A stretch of DNA of 64,000 nt from Actinotignum timonense (GTDB lineage Bacteria > Actinomycetota > Actinomycetes > Actinomycetales > Actinomycetaceae), in assembly GCF_030216305.1 (NCBI RefSeq), contig NZ_JASOKT010000013.1, positions 1 through 64,000 of the forward strand, given 5' to 3'. Below, piece after piece: positions 35,384 through 45,107 of this stretch; the stretch's first letter is position 1, and the number at the start of each line of letters is the position of its first letter. The notes under the pieces were generated by a model that saw only the letters and a program-made list of their open reading frames with translations, did not search any database and had not been told where the DNA came from. The translations under genes were made by a program, and so were the position numbers.

Positions 35384-35521
35384 GACGGGTATGCGTGAGC
35401 TGTATCCCCTTCCGCGGACTGGCGGTGCTGCGCCGCGGGCGGGCCCGGGGTGAAACAGGTATCCTGGTGGGCGGGCATCCCCGGTCTGGATGCCGTGAAA
35501 AATAGAACTAAGGAGAAAACT

Positions 35522-37501
35522 ATGCCCGCACGTCTATCCGTGGACGGCACCCTCGTCACCCTTGACGAAGCGTGCCCGGGAACCGCCTATTTCGCCGCGG
35601 ATCGCGCGATTGTCGCCCTGAAAGTCAACGGGGAACTCAAGGATTTGGCCACGGATTTGACCACGCTGGACGGCGCCGAGGTGGAAACCGTGCGCATTGA
35701 CTCCCCGGACGGGCTCAATATTCTCCGCCATTCCGCCACCCACGTGCTGGCCCAGGCCGTCCAGCAGATCTACCCGGATGCGAATCTGGGCATCGGTCCT
35801 TTTATTGAGGACGGCTTCTACTACGATTTCGGCAATATCGACCCGGTCACCCCGGATATGCTGAAAGAACTCGAAAAGCGCATGAAGCGCATCGTCAAGG
35901 AAAATCAGCGATTCGTGCGCCGCGAGGTCACCGAAGAAGAAGCGCGCCACGAAGAAGCCTCCCAGCCCTACAAACTTGAGCTCATCACCACGAAGGGCCA
36001 CGATGCGGACGGTGCCAGCGTGGAGGTGGGCCACGGTGGCCTCACCATGTACGACAATGTCAATCGCCACGGTGACGTGGTGTGGACCGATCTGTGCCGC
36101 GGGCCGCACCTGCCTTCCACGAAGTTCATCGGCAATGGTTTTGCGCTCACCCGCGCCTCGGCCGCCTACTGGAAGGGCGACCAGAATAACGATCACCTCC
36201 AGCGCATTTACGGCACCGCCTGGCCGAGTAAGGAAGAACTGGATGCCTACCAGACTCGCATTGCCGAAGCGCAGCGGCGTGACCATCGCCGGCTAGGTAC
36301 CGAACTTGACCTGTTCTCCTTCCCCGATGAAATCGGCTCCGGGCTCCCGGTCTTCCACCCCAAGGGCGGCATTATCCGCATGGAAATGGAGAACTACTCC
36401 CGCCAGCGCCATATCGAAGCCGGCTACGACTTCGTCAATACCCCGCATATCACCAAGGGCCAGCTCTTCCAGACCTCCGGGCATCTGTCCTGGTACAAGG
36501 ACGGTATGTTCCCGGCCATGCGGGTGGATGAGGATCAGGATTACTACCTCAAGCCGATGAACTGCCCCATGCACTCCCTTATCTATAAAGCGCGGGGGCG
36601 CTCCTACCGCGATCTACCGCTGCGGCTCTTCGAATTCGGGACGGTGTACCGCTACGAAAAGTCCGGCGTCATCCACGGTCTCACCCGCGCCCGGGGCTTC
36701 ACCCAGGACGATGCCCATATTTACACCACCCGCGAGCAGATGCGCGAGGAACTTTCCTCCCTGCTCACCTTCGTGCTCTCCCTCCTCAAGGACTACGGTC
36801 TCAACGATTTCTACCTGGAACTGTCCACGAAGGACCCCAAGAAGTTCATTGGCGACGACGCCCTGTGGGAAGAAGCCACCCGCACCCTGGAAGAAGTGGC
36901 GTTATCTTCCGGCCTCGAATTGGTGCCCGATCCGGAAGGCGCAGCTTTCTACGGTCCCAAGATCTCGGTGCAGGCACGCGATGCCATCGGCCGGACCTGG
37001 CAGATGTCCACCATCCAGCTTGACTTCAACCTCCCCGAACGCTTCGGCCTGGAATACACCGCGCCGGACGGTTCGCGCCAGCGCCCGGTCATGATTCACC
37101 GAGCCCTCTTCGGTTCTATCGAACGTTTCCTGGGCGTGCTGGTCGAGCACTACGCGGGGGCTTTCCCCGCCTGGCTCGCCCCCGTGCAGGTACGGCTGGT
37201 TCCGGTGGCTGATACCTTCAACGACTACTGCGAAAATATTGCTCGGCGCCTGCGCGAGCAGCATATTCGCGTGGAAGTTGATACCTCCGATGACCGTTTC
37301 GGCAAGAAGATTCGTAACGCCGCGAAAGAGAAAATCCCCTTCACCCTCATTGCCGGTGGGGACGACGTCGACGCCGGCGCCGTGTCCTTCCGTTTCCGTG
37401 ACGGGGAACAGCATAACGGGGTCGCTATTGACGAGGCGATCGCGCATATCGTGGATGTGGTACGACGGCGCGCTAACGAACCGGAAGCGGAGAAGTTCTA
37501 A
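35522..37501 (+). CDS. thrS: Threonyl-tRNA synthetase
   Basis: A 659-residue class II synthetase charging tRNA-Thr. The N-terminal TGS-like domain is followed by the editing domain with HSATH (His70, His74) and CRGPH, which removes mischarged serine. The catalytic core has MNCPMH (zinc ligand Cys), [30 protein letters not shown] (motif 2 region) and [14 protein letters not shown] (motif 3). The anticodon-binding domain covers the last about 100 residues. ATG 35522 follows AAGGAG; the frame to 35450 lacks a site. The stop overlaps the pgsA start (TAATG), leaving no room for the HIT-family gene found between them in M. tuberculosis. Confidence 0.96.
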   Translation: MPARLSVDGTLVTLDEACPGTAYFAADRAIVALKVNGELKDLATDLTTLDGAEVETVRIDSPDGLNILRHSATHVLAQAVQQIYPDANLGIGPFIEDGFYYDFGNIDPVTPDMLKELEKRMKRIVKENQRFVRREVTEEEARHEEASQPYKLELITTKGHDADGASVEVGHGGLTMYDNVNRHGDVVWTDLCRGPHLPSTKFIGNGFALTRASAAYWKGDQNNDHLQRIYGTAWPSKEELDAYQTRIAEAQRRDHRRLGTELDLFSFPDEIGSGLPVFHPKGGIIRMEMENYSRQRHIEAGYDFVNTPHITKGQLFQTSGHLSWYKDGMFPAMRVDEDQDYYLKPMNCPMHSLIYKARGRSYRDLPLRLFEFGTVYRYEKSGVIHGLTRARGFTQDDAHIYTTREQMREELSSLLTFVLSLLKDYGLNDFYLELSTKDPKKFIGDDALWEEATRTLEEVALSSGLELVPDPEGAAFYGPKISVQARDAIGRTWQMSTIQLDFNLPERFGLEYTAPDGSRQRPVMIHRALFGSIERFLGVLVEHYAGAFPAWLAPVQVRLVPVADTFNDYCENIARRLREQHIRVEVDTSDDRFGKKIRNAAKEKIPFTLIAGGDDVDAGAVSFRFRDGEQHNGVAIDEAIAHIVDVVRRRANEPEAEKF

Positions 37502-38181
37502 TGCTCTCCCGGAGCGGGCGGCCCCTGGCCCAGGCAATTTTCGGTCCCATCGCGCGCCTGTGCGTGCGTGCGGGGATCAGCGCCGATGCGGTGACGATCA
37601 CCGGAACCGTGGCGGTGGTGGCGTGCGCGCTCGTCCTCTATCCCCTCGGGCACCCGGTTTGGGCCTCCTGGCTTATCGGCATCACCGTGATTTTCGACAG
37701 TCTTGACGGCCAAATTGCGAGGTTGACCGGAACTGCCTCCCGCTGGGGTGCCTTCCTGGATTCCACCCTGGACCGCCTGGCAGATTCCGCGATATTTTGC
37801 GGGATTCTGCTGTGGATCACGCGCTGGAACATCGGGGCGGGGGCCGGGCTCACCGACTGGCTGGCACTGGCCTGCCTGGCGGCTCTCCCGGCCGCGCTAT
37901 GCACCTCCTACGCGCGGGCCCGCGCCGAAGCGGTGGGGTTCACCGCGAATGTGGGGATCAGCGAACGCGCTGACCGGCTGGTGATCGTGCTGCTCGGGGC
38001 ACTGATAACCGGCTACGGAGCCAGCGCCTGGGTGTTGCTGGTGGCACTCGGTTATCTTGCGGTAGCCGGGTGGATCACGGTGGCCCAGCGCATGGTCACC
38101 GTGTACCGGCAGTCCCGCGCGGAGTACGGTGCCGGCGAGCGGGCCGCCGGTGAACGGGCCGGCCAGGGGAGCGGCCAGTGA
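37501..38181 (+). CDS. pgsA: Phosphatidylinositol phosphate synthase (CDP-alcohol phosphatidyltransferase)
   Basis: A 226-residue membrane enzyme with about six helices. The family motif is complete: Asp66, Asp69-Gly70, Ala73-Arg74, Gly83, Asp87 and Asp91, which bind two metal ions and CDP-diacylglycerol. In Actinobacteria the enzyme at this locus joins CDP-diacylglycerol and inositol 1-phosphate to give phosphatidylinositol phosphate, the base for phosphatidylinositol mannosides. The next two genes, an acyltransferase and a mannosyltransferase, support this over phosphatidylglycerol phosphate synthesis. The tail is Gly/Ala/Arg-rich. It is coupled to thrS by TAATG. Confidence 0.9.
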   Translation: MLSRSGRPLAQAIFGPIARLCVRAGISADAVTITGTVAVVACALVLYPLGHPVWASWLIGITVIFDSLDGQIARLTGTASRWGAFLDSTLDRLADSAIFCGILLWITRWNIGAGAGLTDWLALACLAALPAALCTSYARARAEAVGFTANVGISERADRLVIVLLGALITGYGASAWVLLVALGYLAVAGWITVAQRMVTVYRQSRAEYGAGERAAGERAGQGSGQ

Positions 38182-39185
38182 ATCTCGGCAATCTTCTTTT
38201 TCGCGCTACCGGGGCGCTGGCTCGACTCCCCGAACCGGTGGGCCGCGGTCTTTTCGCCGCGGTCGGGACGCTTGCCGGAACCCTGCCACTGCGCGGAACC
38301 CAGCAGCTGCGCCGCAACCTCGCGCGGGTACGCCCAGATATGCGCGGCGGGGCCGCCCGCCGTCTCACCCGCGCCGCGCTGCGTTCCTATATGCGCTACT
38401 ACTATGAAGCCCTGCGCCTGGCAACGTGGGAAGCCGATGATTTAGCAGCGCGGGTTATCGAGGACGGCCTCGATTCCGCCCGAGCGGAATTCGCCCGCGG
38501 CAACGCCCTCATCGGAGCGCTCATGCACATGGGCAATTGGGATGTGGCCGGCGCGTGGTCGCGCTATTTCCTCGCCCCTGTGCACACCCTGGTCGAAAAG
38601 CTCGAACCGGCCGAGGTATTCGAACGATTCGTTCAGCTTCGTGAAAATATTGGCATGGTTATCTATCCCGTGGTTAAAGGTGGCGGGGCGATCCACCGCC
38701 TCGCGGAGGATGCCCGCCGGGCCCCCATTCTCGCCCCGGTTCTAGCTGATCGCGATCTCACCGCTTCCGGTGTGGAAGTGGAATTCTTCGGGGAGAAGAT
38801 GCTCGCCGCTGCCGGGCCTGCCATCCTCGCCATAGATACCGGCTGCGCCGTCGTTCCTATCTTTTCCTACTACGTGAAAAAGGAACGTACCCGGCACGTA
38901 CCTACCCGGTGGCGCATGGTTCTGCGCAGCGGCGCACCTATCCGCGCCCGGGTGGACGCCTCGGCCTCCCCGCGCGAGCGCCACGTGGAAATAGCGCGAA
39001 TCACCCAGGAGTGGATCGCGGCTTTTGAAAACGTGCTGGCCGAGCACCCGGAGGACTGGCATATGCTCCAGCCTGTTTTCGTTGCTGATTTGGACGGTGA
39101 GCGCTACCGCACCAACCGCGAGAAAGCCGCTCGAGAACTCGCGCGCCGCCAAGCGGAGTACGACGCGAAGGAAGGAACGCCGTGA
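38178..39185 (+). CDS. Phosphatidylinositol mannoside acyltransferase (PatA-like)
   Basis: A 335-residue member of the HtrB/LpxL-like acyltransferase family. HMGNWD carries His117 and Asp122 (H-x4-D), the catalytic pair; FGEKM and the TGCAVVPIF strand follow. In mycobacteria the homologue Rv2611c (PatA) acylates the 6-position of mannose on phosphatidylinositol mannoside at the inner membrane face. The start GTG overlaps the pgsA stop by 4 bp, and the pimA start overlaps its stop by 4 bp, so the three genes are tightly coupled. Confidence 0.9.
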   Translation: MNLGNLLFRATGALARLPEPVGRGLFAAVGTLAGTLPLRGTQQLRRNLARVRPDMRGGAARRLTRAALRSYMRYYYEALRLATWEADDLAARVIEDGLDSARAEFARGNALIGALMHMGNWDVAGAWSRYFLAPVHTLVEKLEPAEVFERFVQLRENIGMVIYPVVKGGGAIHRLAEDARRAPILAPVLADRDLTASGVEVEFFGEKMLAAAGPAILAIDTGCAVVPIFSYYVKKERTRHVPTRWRMVLRSGAPIRARVDASASPRERHVEIARITQEWIAAFENVLAEHPEDWHMLQPVFVADLDGERYRTNREKAARELARRQAEYDAKEGTP

Positions 39186-40306
39186 ACATCGGGATTGCCT
39201 GCCCCTATTCATGGGACGTGCCCGGGGGAGTGGGATTCCATATCCGGGATCTGGCCGAGGAGCTCATCGCCCGCGGGCACAGCGTCTCAGTGATCGCCCC
39301 GAGTGAAGAAAACGAGGCACTACCCGATTACGTGGTACCGGTGGGAGCCTCCGTGGCGATTCCTTACAACGGTTCGGTGGCTCGCCTTTCTTTCGGGCCA
39401 CGCGTCAATCGCGCGGTGCGGCGCTGGCTGCGGGAAGGGAATTTCGATGTGCTCCACGTGCACGAACCTTTCGTTCCTTCCGTTTCTATGCTCGCCCTGA
39501 TGAGCGCGGAATGCCCGGTGGTGTCCACCCACCACACCGCCATGGATCGCTCCCGGGCCTTTGACCTCTTTTCTCCGGTCCTGCGTCCGATCCTGGAAAA
39601 GATCCAGGCGCGCATCGCGGTCTCCCAAGAAGCACGCCGCACCACGGTGCAGTATTTAGGCGGGGACGCTTTTATTATTCCCAATGGCGTCTATACCGCC
39701 GATTTCGAAGTACCGCGAGACGCCCGCTTCACCGGCACGCCCGACTCACCCACGTTCGGATTCCTCGGCCGCCTGGACGAACCGCGTAAAGGCCTGCCGG
39801 TTTTGGCCGCTGCCGCCCCGCTGATCCTGCGCGAATTCCCGGGAGCACGGTTCTTCGTTGCCGGTAAAGGCGATGAGGAAGCAGCGCGGGAGCTCTTCGG
39901 GGCTGCGGGCGCCCGGGTGACTTTCCTCGGGCCGGTCAGCGATGCCGATAAAGCAGCGATGCTCGCGAGCGTGGATCTCTACGTGGCACCCAATACCGGG
40001 GGCGAATCTTTCGGAATTATTCTTATCGAAGCGATGAGCGCGGGCGGTTTCGTGCTCGCCTCAGATATTCCCGCCTTCCGCGCGGTATTGGGCGGAGGAA
40101 CCTTCGGGGACCACTTCGCCAATGAAGACCCGGAGGATCTGGCCCGGGTGGCCGTGGCGGCCCTGCGCGATCCGCAACGCCGGACCCGGGTAGCGCAGGC
40201 CGGTCAGGCCGAAGCGCAACGCTACGACTGGTCCACGGTTGCCTCTCAAGTCTTTGCCGTGTACGAAACAGCGGTTCGCACCGCCCAGATGGAGGTAGAG
40301 CAGTGA
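39182..40306 (+). CDS. pimA: Phosphatidylinositol alpha-mannosyltransferase (PimA-like, GT4)
   Basis: A 374-residue GT-B glycosyltransferase. The N-terminal domain starts MNIGIACPYSWDVPGGVGFHI with the GGV loop of PimA; STHHTAMDRS forms part of the acceptor site. The C-terminal domain carries the donor-binding NTGGESFGIILIEAMSAG near residues 264-281, with the conserved E-x7-E. It transfers mannose from GDP-mannose to phosphatidylinositol on the cytoplasmic side. Position directly after pgsA and the acyltransferase gene reproduces the mycobacterial order. Confidence 0.92.
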   Translation: MNIGIACPYSWDVPGGVGFHIRDLAEELIARGHSVSVIAPSEENEALPDYVVPVGASVAIPYNGSVARLSFGPRVNRAVRRWLREGNFDVLHVHEPFVPSVSMLALMSAECPVVSTHHTAMDRSRAFDLFSPVLRPILEKIQARIAVSQEARRTTVQYLGGDAFIIPNGVYTADFEVPRDARFTGTPDSPTFGFLGRLDEPRKGLPVLAAAAPLILREFPGARFFVAGKGDEEAARELFGAAGARVTFLGPVSDADKAAMLASVDLYVAPNTGGESFGIILIEAMSAGGFVLASDIPAFRAVLGGGTFGDHFANEDPEDLARVAVAALRDPQRRTRVAQAGQAEAQRYDWSTVASQVFAVYETAVRTAQMEVEQ

Positions 40307-40896
40307 ATCTATGGTGGTGGCTTGCGCTCGTCGCCGGTGTGGTACTTCTCCTTCTCGGCCTGAGTGCGGCCGGGGCGGCCCGCCGCCTCGACCGCCTCCA
40401 CACCACCCTCCTCAAATCCCGCCGCGCGGTGGAACAGGCGCTCGCCGCTCGCGCCCGCACCGCCTACGATATGGCTATGTCCGGGGAGTTGGATATGGCC
40501 GGAGCGCTTATCCTCACCGATAGCGCCCAGCGGGTCCTATCGGCCTCCATGCTTCCGGTGGTGGCGGACGGATTGGAAGCCTTGCCCGGTGATATGCGCG
40601 GCGATCTTCCCGATCCGGCCGCGGCAGCCCGGGAGCGGCGCGCGGTGGAATCCGAACTTTCCCGCGCCCTGCGCCTCACCGTGGATGAACTAGATGCCGG
40701 CGATATCACCGACCCGGCCGCCCGCGAGTTTTACCGGCGGCTCGCGCGGGCCCGCCTCGATGTGCGTATGACGCGCTCCTTCCATAATTCGCATGTGGAC
40801 CAGGCCCGCCGGGTGCGCAACTCCCGAGTCCTCTCCATTTTCCCCATCGCCGGGCACGCCCCGGTCCCGCAAACCATCGATATTGACGATGAGTAA
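40303..40896 (+). CDS. Membrane-anchored coiled-coil protein of the pimA operon (LemA-like)
   Basis: A 197-residue protein with one N-terminal transmembrane helix (about 4-28, WWWLALVAGVVLLLLGL) followed by a charged helical domain (RLDRLHTTLLKSRRAVEQALAARA) and a conserved end QTIDIDDE. The pattern resembles LemA proteins, but identity is uncertain. In M. tuberculosis a single protein (Rv2609c) downstream of pimA joins a membrane segment to a Nudix domain; here the two parts are separate consecutive genes. It overlaps pimA by 4 bp. Function unknown. Confidence 0.68.
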   Translation: MNLWWWLALVAGVVLLLLGLSAAGAARRLDRLHTTLLKSRRAVEQALAARARTAYDMAMSGELDMAGALILTDSAQRVLSASMLPVVADGLEALPGDMRGDLPDPAAAARERRAVESELSRALRLTVDELDAGDITDPAAREFYRRLARARLDVRMTRSFHNSHVDQARRVRNSRVLSIFPIAGHAPVPQTIDIDDE

Positions 40897-40905
40897 GAGT
40901 TCCCG

Positions 40906-41412
40906 ATGACCCGCACTCCCCGGCGCGCTGCGCGCATTATCGCCCTGGATGAAGCCGGTCGAGTCCTCCTCATCCGCGGGCACGACCGAGACGACCCCAC
41001 GCACCGGTGGTGGTTCACGCCCGGTGGGGGACTGGAAGATACGGAAAGTCCCCGGCAGGCCGCGGTGCGGGAATTTCTGGAAGAAACCGGCGTCGTCGTA
41101 ACAGAAACAGAACTCATCGGGCCGGTGTTGCGCCGGCACGCAACTTTTCGTTTCGCGCGTGCCACCCTCAGCCAAGACGAAGTATTTTTCGCGGTGCGCC
41201 TGGACGCGGTGCGCGCCCGCGCGGCGGTGACCGGAAGCGGGCGGGCCTGGACCGCTGCGGAAAAAGAGCTGCTAGACGCTATCGACTGGCGTTGCGCCGC
41301 GCAACTCAACGGCTCCCCGCGCGAGCGGGTCTACCCGGCGGGCCTCGCGCAGCTGGCGGCTCACGTCCATGCAGGCTGGGATGGAACCTGCCACGAACTT
41401 TGGGAGAACTAA
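40906..41412 (+). CDS. Nudix hydrolase
   Basis: A 168-residue hydrolase with a complete Nudix box at residues 41-63 (GGLEDTESPRQAAVREFLEE core), in which the Glu cluster binds the metal ion. Nudix enzymes split nucleoside diphosphates linked to another moiety; the substrate is unknown, though in the pim operon a sugar nucleotide is plausible. It starts 9 bp after the membrane protein gene and is the last gene of the thrS-pim operon. Confidence 0.88.
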   Translation: MTRTPRRAARIIALDEAGRVLLIRGHDRDDPTHRWWFTPGGGLEDTESPRQAAVREFLEETGVVVTETELIGPVLRRHATFRFARATLSQDEVFFAVRLDAVRARAAVTGSGRAWTAAEKELLDAIDWRCAAQLNGSPRERVYPAGLAQLAAHVHAGWDGTCHELWEN

Positions 41413-41478
41413 GCTCCCGGCACAGTACAGCGAAGGCGCGCTGCGGCCCAGGTAATAGTTCCTAGCCCTTGAACCGCG

Positions 41479-41484
41479 TACAAT
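41479..41484 (+). promoter_or_regulatory. -10 element of the yebC-ruvCAB promoter
   Basis: TACAAT with TAGTTC 17 bp upstream. It gives a leader of about 28 nt with GGGAGG before the yebC start. No LexA-like box was seen here. Confidence 0.5.
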
Positions 41485-41518
41485 GGCTCCGGAAGTTTTT
41501 ATCTACTCGGGAGGACAC

Positions 41519-42274
41519 GTGTCAGGACACTCCAAGTGGGCAACCACCAAGCATAAGAAAGCCGCTAATGACGCCAAGCGCGGCAAGCTTTTCGCGCGTC
41601 TGGTCAAGAATATTGAAGTGGCAGCGGCAACCGGTGGTGGCGATCCCGCGGGTAACCCCACACTCTTTGACGCGATCCGCAAAGCCAAGCAGAACTCGGT
41701 GCCGGCCGATAATATTGATCGCGCCGTCAAGCGTGGCTCGGGTGAAACTGATGATTCCATCCAGTACGAAGCCATTACGTATGAAGGCTACGGTCCGGGT
41801 GGCGTGGCTATCCTCATCGAGTGCCTGACCGATAATCGCAATCGCGCTGCCTCGGATGTGCGTACCGCACTCACGCGCAATGGGGGAACACTGGCGGATC
41901 CCGGTTCGGTTTCCTATCTCTTTAACCGTCGCGGTGTGGTGGAAGCGGTTAAGGGGGATAACTCCGAAGATGATGTTCTCATGGCGGTGCTGGATGCCGG
42001 TGCCGAAGAAATTGAGGACGACGGCGAAACCTTCACCATCTACTGCGCGGCCAGCGATGTGGTAGCCGTGCGCACCGCGCTCCAGGAAGCTGGAATTGAC
42101 TACAATTCCGCCGAATCGCGTTTTGTGCCCTCCACCAATGTTCCTCTGGATCGTGCCGGCGCGGAAAAGCTCCTCAAGCTCACCGACGCCCTCGACGATG
42201 TGGACGATATTCAAGAGGTCTACACCAACGCGGATATCGCCGACGAGATCCTCGCCGAGCTCGAGGGTGAGTAG
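41519..42274 (+). CDS. yebC: YebC/PmpR family transcriptional or translational regulator
   Basis: A 251-residue protein beginning [21 protein letters not shown], the invariant TACO1/YebC start. Three-domain members regulate transcription or relieve ribosome stalling at proline stretches; which applies here is unknown. GTG 41519 follows GGGAGG; ATG 41483 upstream lies on the -10 element and is rejected. The stop TAG shares a base with the ruvC GTG. The yebC-ruvC-ruvA-ruvB order is classic. Confidence 0.94.
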   Translation: MSGHSKWATTKHKKAANDAKRGKLFARLVKNIEVAAATGGGDPAGNPTLFDAIRKAKQNSVPADNIDRAVKRGSGETDDSIQYEAITYEGYGPGGVAILIECLTDNRNRAASDVRTALTRNGGTLADPGSVSYLFNRRGVVEAVKGDNSEDDVLMAVLDAGAEEIEDDGETFTIYCAASDVVAVRTALQEAGIDYNSAESRFVPSTNVPLDRAGAEKLLKLTDALDDVDDIQEVYTNADIADEILAELEGE

Positions 42275-42912
42275 TGCGCATTCTGGGGATTGACCCGGGA
42301 CTCACGCGCTGCGGGTTGGGAACCATTGACGCCGATGTGACGCGGCGGGTGCGCCTGGTGGATATGCGGGTGGCGCGTTCCCCGGTGGACCTGGCCCCGC
42401 ATCGGCGTCTCCTCCTCATCGCGGATGAAATTGACGCGGTGATCGCGGAGTTTTCCCCCGAAGTCGTGGCGGTGGAACGCGTGTTCGCGCAGGAAAATGT
42501 GCGTTCGGTAACCTCCACCGCGCAGGTAGCCGGTATCGCGATGCTGGCCGCCGCCCGCGCCCAGCTGCCCCTCGGCCTGCATTCGCCCTCCGAAGTGAAG
42601 GCGGCGGTGACCGGTTCGGGGCGCGCCGGGAAACTCCAGGTGCAAAATATGGTGCAGCGGATTTTGGGTCTGGCGGAATTGCCACGCCCTAAGGATGCCG
42701 CGGACGCCCTGGCCATCGCGATTACCCACGCCTGGCGCGGGGGCGCCCACGCCCTGGACGCCACGGTGGATAACGGCCAGCACGGCGGGGCCGGTACCCT
42801 CCCGCGCGCCGAAGGAGCTGATTTAACGCCGGCGCAGCGCATGTGGGCGGGAGCCGAACGCATGAGCCGGCGCGCCGGTGCGGTTTCCCCGCACCGCTCC
42901 GCTAGCGGTTAG
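42274..42912 (+). CDS. ruvC: Crossover junction endodeoxyribonuclease RuvC
   Basis: A 212-residue Holliday-junction resolvase. The catalytic acidic residues are all present: Asp7 (GIDPGL), Glu68 (AVERVF), Asp141 and Asp144 (KDAADALA). It works as a dimer after RuvAB branch migration. The core ends near residue 160; about 50 further residues (to SASG) form a tail beyond the E. coli length of 173. The start GTG overlaps the yebC stop. Confidence 0.95.
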   Translation: MRILGIDPGLTRCGLGTIDADVTRRVRLVDMRVARSPVDLAPHRRLLLIADEIDAVIAEFSPEVVAVERVFAQENVRSVTSTAQVAGIAMLAAARAQLPLGLHSPSEVKAAVTGSGRAGKLQVQNMVQRILGLAELPRPKDAADALAIAITHAWRGGAHALDATVDNGQHGGAGTLPRAEGADLTPAQRMWAGAERMSRRAGAVSPHRSASG

Positions 42913-42935
42913 AGTCATGAGGAAGGGAGCCCGGA

Positions 42936-43529
42936 GTGATTGCAAGTATTCGCGGAACTGTAAGCCGTATTACCACCACATTCGCGGTGGTGGAGGTCGG
43001 CGGGTGGGGCGTCAAAGTTTTTGCGACGCCGGATACCCTCTCGCGCCTGCGGGAAGGCGCGGAAGCTTTTCTCTACACCTCGCTGGTCGCCAGCCGCGAT
43101 GACCTGCCCTCTCTCTACGGTTTTAGCGAAGCCGACGAGCGTGACGTTTACGAAATCATGCAGACGGTTTCCGGAATCGGCGCCAAAGTTGCGCTCACGC
43201 TCCTCTCCGTCCACACCCCGAACGCCCTGCGTGCCGCCGTGCAATCCAAGGACGAGGCGGCCCTCACCCGGGTCCCCGGTATCGGCAAGAAAAGCGCCCA
43301 GCGCATTATTTTAGAGCTGGGTAATAAGCTCGGCCCGGCTCCGGTGGCCGCCGGTGAAGCAGCCAGCCCCGAGGCGGATCCGAGTGCCGTGGTTGCCGGT
43401 CTGGTGGGGCTGGGGTGGAAGGAAAGTGACGCCGTCGCCGCTTATGAAGAAGCGCGCACGCAAATACCGCAGGGCACCGTGGCCCAGCTCCTGCGCGCCA
43501 GTCTGCAAGTACTAGGGGCCCGCCGATGA
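42936..43529 (+). CDS. ruvA: Holliday junction branch migration protein RuvA
   Basis: A 197-residue protein: N-terminal OB-fold ([29 protein letters not shown]), tandem helix-hairpin-helix motifs ([14 protein letters not shown] and [16 protein letters not shown]) that grip the junction, and a C-terminal three-helix domain ([24 protein letters not shown]) that contacts RuvB. GTG 42936 is preceded by GGAAGGGAG. It overlaps ruvB by 4 bp. Confidence 0.95.
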   Translation: MIASIRGTVSRITTTFAVVEVGGWGVKVFATPDTLSRLREGAEAFLYTSLVASRDDLPSLYGFSEADERDVYEIMQTVSGIGAKVALTLLSVHTPNALRAAVQSKDEAALTRVPGIGKKSAQRIILELGNKLGPAPVAAGEAASPEADPSAVVAGLVGLGWKESDAVAAYEEARTQIPQGTVAQLLRASLQVLGARR

Positions 43530-44545
43530 GCGAAGAAATGTCCTTCGATGCCGGCCTGGTATCCCCGGAAGCCAGCGAAACGGAACGCGCCGCGGAAGCG
43601 GCCCTGCGCCCGCGCCAGCTCTCCGAATTCGTGGGCCAGGATACCGTGCGCGACCAGCTCTCCCTCGTGCTTCAGGCCGCGGTGCAACGCGGGCGCACCC
43701 CGGACCACGTGCTGCTCTCCGGGCCGCCGGGCCTGGGGAAAACCACCCTCGCCATGATTATTGCCGCCGAGGTGGGCGGGGCGCTGCGCCTGACCTCCGG
43801 CCCGGCGATCCAACATTCGGGCGACCTGGCCGCGATTCTTTCCTCCGTGCAGGAAAACGACGTCCTCTTCATCGACGAAATCCACCGCCTGGCCCGCAAT
43901 GCCGAAGAAATGCTCTACCTGGCCATGGAAGATTTTCGGGTAGACGTGATGGTGGGGAAGGGCCCGGGCGCCACCTCGATTCCGCTGCCGCTGCCGTTCT
44001 TCACGGTAGTAGGGGCGACGACGCGCGCCGGCTTACTGCCCGCTCCCTTACGTGATCGCTTCGGCTTTACGGCGCACCTGGAATATTACGAACAGCGCGA
44101 TCTGGCCCGTATTGTGCGGCGAAATGCCGTCAAGCTCGGCCATACCATTACCGAGGATGCGGCCCAGGAAATTGCCGGGCGTTCGCGCGGGACCCCGCGT
44201 ATCGCCAACCGGCTGTTGCGCCGCGTGCAGGACTGGGCGCAGGTGCGCGGTACCGGGGATTTGGACCTGCGGGCCGCGCGGGCTGCCCTCGATCTTTTCC
44301 AGGTGGATCCGGCCGGGCTGGACCGGCTTGACCGGGCGGTGCTCGAAGCGATTTGCACCCGTTTCGGGGGCGGGCCGGTGGGCCTGACCACCCTCGCGGT
44401 GTCGGTCGGCGAAGAACCCGAAACGGTAGAGACAGTGGTGGAGCCCTATTTGGTGCGCGAAGGCTATCTGGTGCGTACCCCGCGCGGGCGGATGGCGGCC
44501 CCGCGGGCCTGGAGCCACCTCGGTTTAACTCCGCCTACAGATTAG
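43526..44545 (+). CDS. ruvB: Holliday junction branch migration helicase RuvB
   Basis: A 339-residue AAA+ ATPase. Walker A is GPPGLGKTT at 66-74, Walker B FIDEIHRL near 115-122, sensor 1 is VGATTRAG, and the arginine finger lies in LRDRFGF. The winged-helix end contains [11 protein letters not shown]. As a hexamer on either side of RuvA it drives branch migration. Standard length for the family. Confidence 0.96.
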   Translation: MSEEMSFDAGLVSPEASETERAAEAALRPRQLSEFVGQDTVRDQLSLVLQAAVQRGRTPDHVLLSGPPGLGKTTLAMIIAAEVGGALRLTSGPAIQHSGDLAAILSSVQENDVLFIDEIHRLARNAEEMLYLAMEDFRVDVMVGKGPGATSIPLPLPFFTVVGATTRAGLLPAPLRDRFGFTAHLEYYEQRDLARIVRRNAVKLGHTITEDAAQEIAGRSRGTPRIANRLLRRVQDWAQVRGTGDLDLRAARAALDLFQVDPAGLDRLDRAVLEAICTRFGGGPVGLTTLAVSVGEEPETVETVVEPYLVREGYLVRTPRGRMAAPRAWSHLGLTPPTD

Positions 44546-44625
44546 TTTCGTCACGGCCGCCGGTGTTTTCAGCTATGCACGGTAAACTGGCACGGTAATT
44601 ATTGTCTTTTCCAAGGAGCTTTCGC

Positions 44626-45102
44626 GTGGAATTCGCCATCATGGGCATCATCCTGGTAGGGATGGTGCTGTTCATGTCCCAGTCCAATAAGAAGGCCCGG
44701 GCACGTGCTGAAGAACACCGCAATAGCATTCTGGTGGTCGGCACGGATGTCATGACCACCGCTGGTTTTTACGGGCGCATTGTTGCGATTGACGGGGATG
44801 CGGTGACGCTCGAAAGTCCCTCCGGGGATGAAACTGTGTGGTCGCGCCTGGCCATTCGGGAGCAAGCCTCTATTCCCTTCGCGCCGGTCAGTGAAGAAGA
44901 AGCAGCGGCGGAAGATGCCGCGGAAGCCGCCCGCCTGAGCGCTTCGGAAGAATCCGGGGCCGGGGCGGTTGCGGATAATGCCGCGGGAACCGGTGCTCCT
45001 ACTGGTGCGGCCACCCCGGAAGTGACCGGTCACGTGACTCCTCGGAGCACGGACTCGGCTTTTGGTGAAAAGAAAGATGAGTCGGGCTCGGCCTGGAAGT
45101 AA
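44626..45102 (+). CDS. yajC: Preprotein translocase accessory subunit YajC
   Basis: A 158-residue protein with one N-terminal helix (about 3-20, AIMGIILVGMVLFM) and the YajC core to about residue 85, including TDVMTTAGFYGRIVAIDGD. It assists SecDF. The C-terminal about 70 residues are an Ala/Glu/Ser/Gly-rich tail not seen in short homologues of about 110 residues. GTG 44626 follows AAGGAGC. It opens a yajC-secD-secF-apt-rel transcript; TAAACT at 44583 is a possible -10. Confidence 0.9.
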   Translation: MEFAIMGIILVGMVLFMSQSNKKARARAEEHRNSILVVGTDVMTTAGFYGRIVAIDGDAVTLESPSGDETVWSRLAIREQASIPFAPVSEEEAAAEDAAEAARLSASEESGAGAVADNAAGTGAPTGAATPEVTGHVTPRSTDSAFGEKKDESGSAWK

Positions 45103-45107
45103 ACACT

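Noticed and set aside
35384..35521. T-box riboswitch for thrS
   Set aside because: I could not find the T-box sequence or a Thr specifier loop with an antiterminator; the leader is simply GC-rich.
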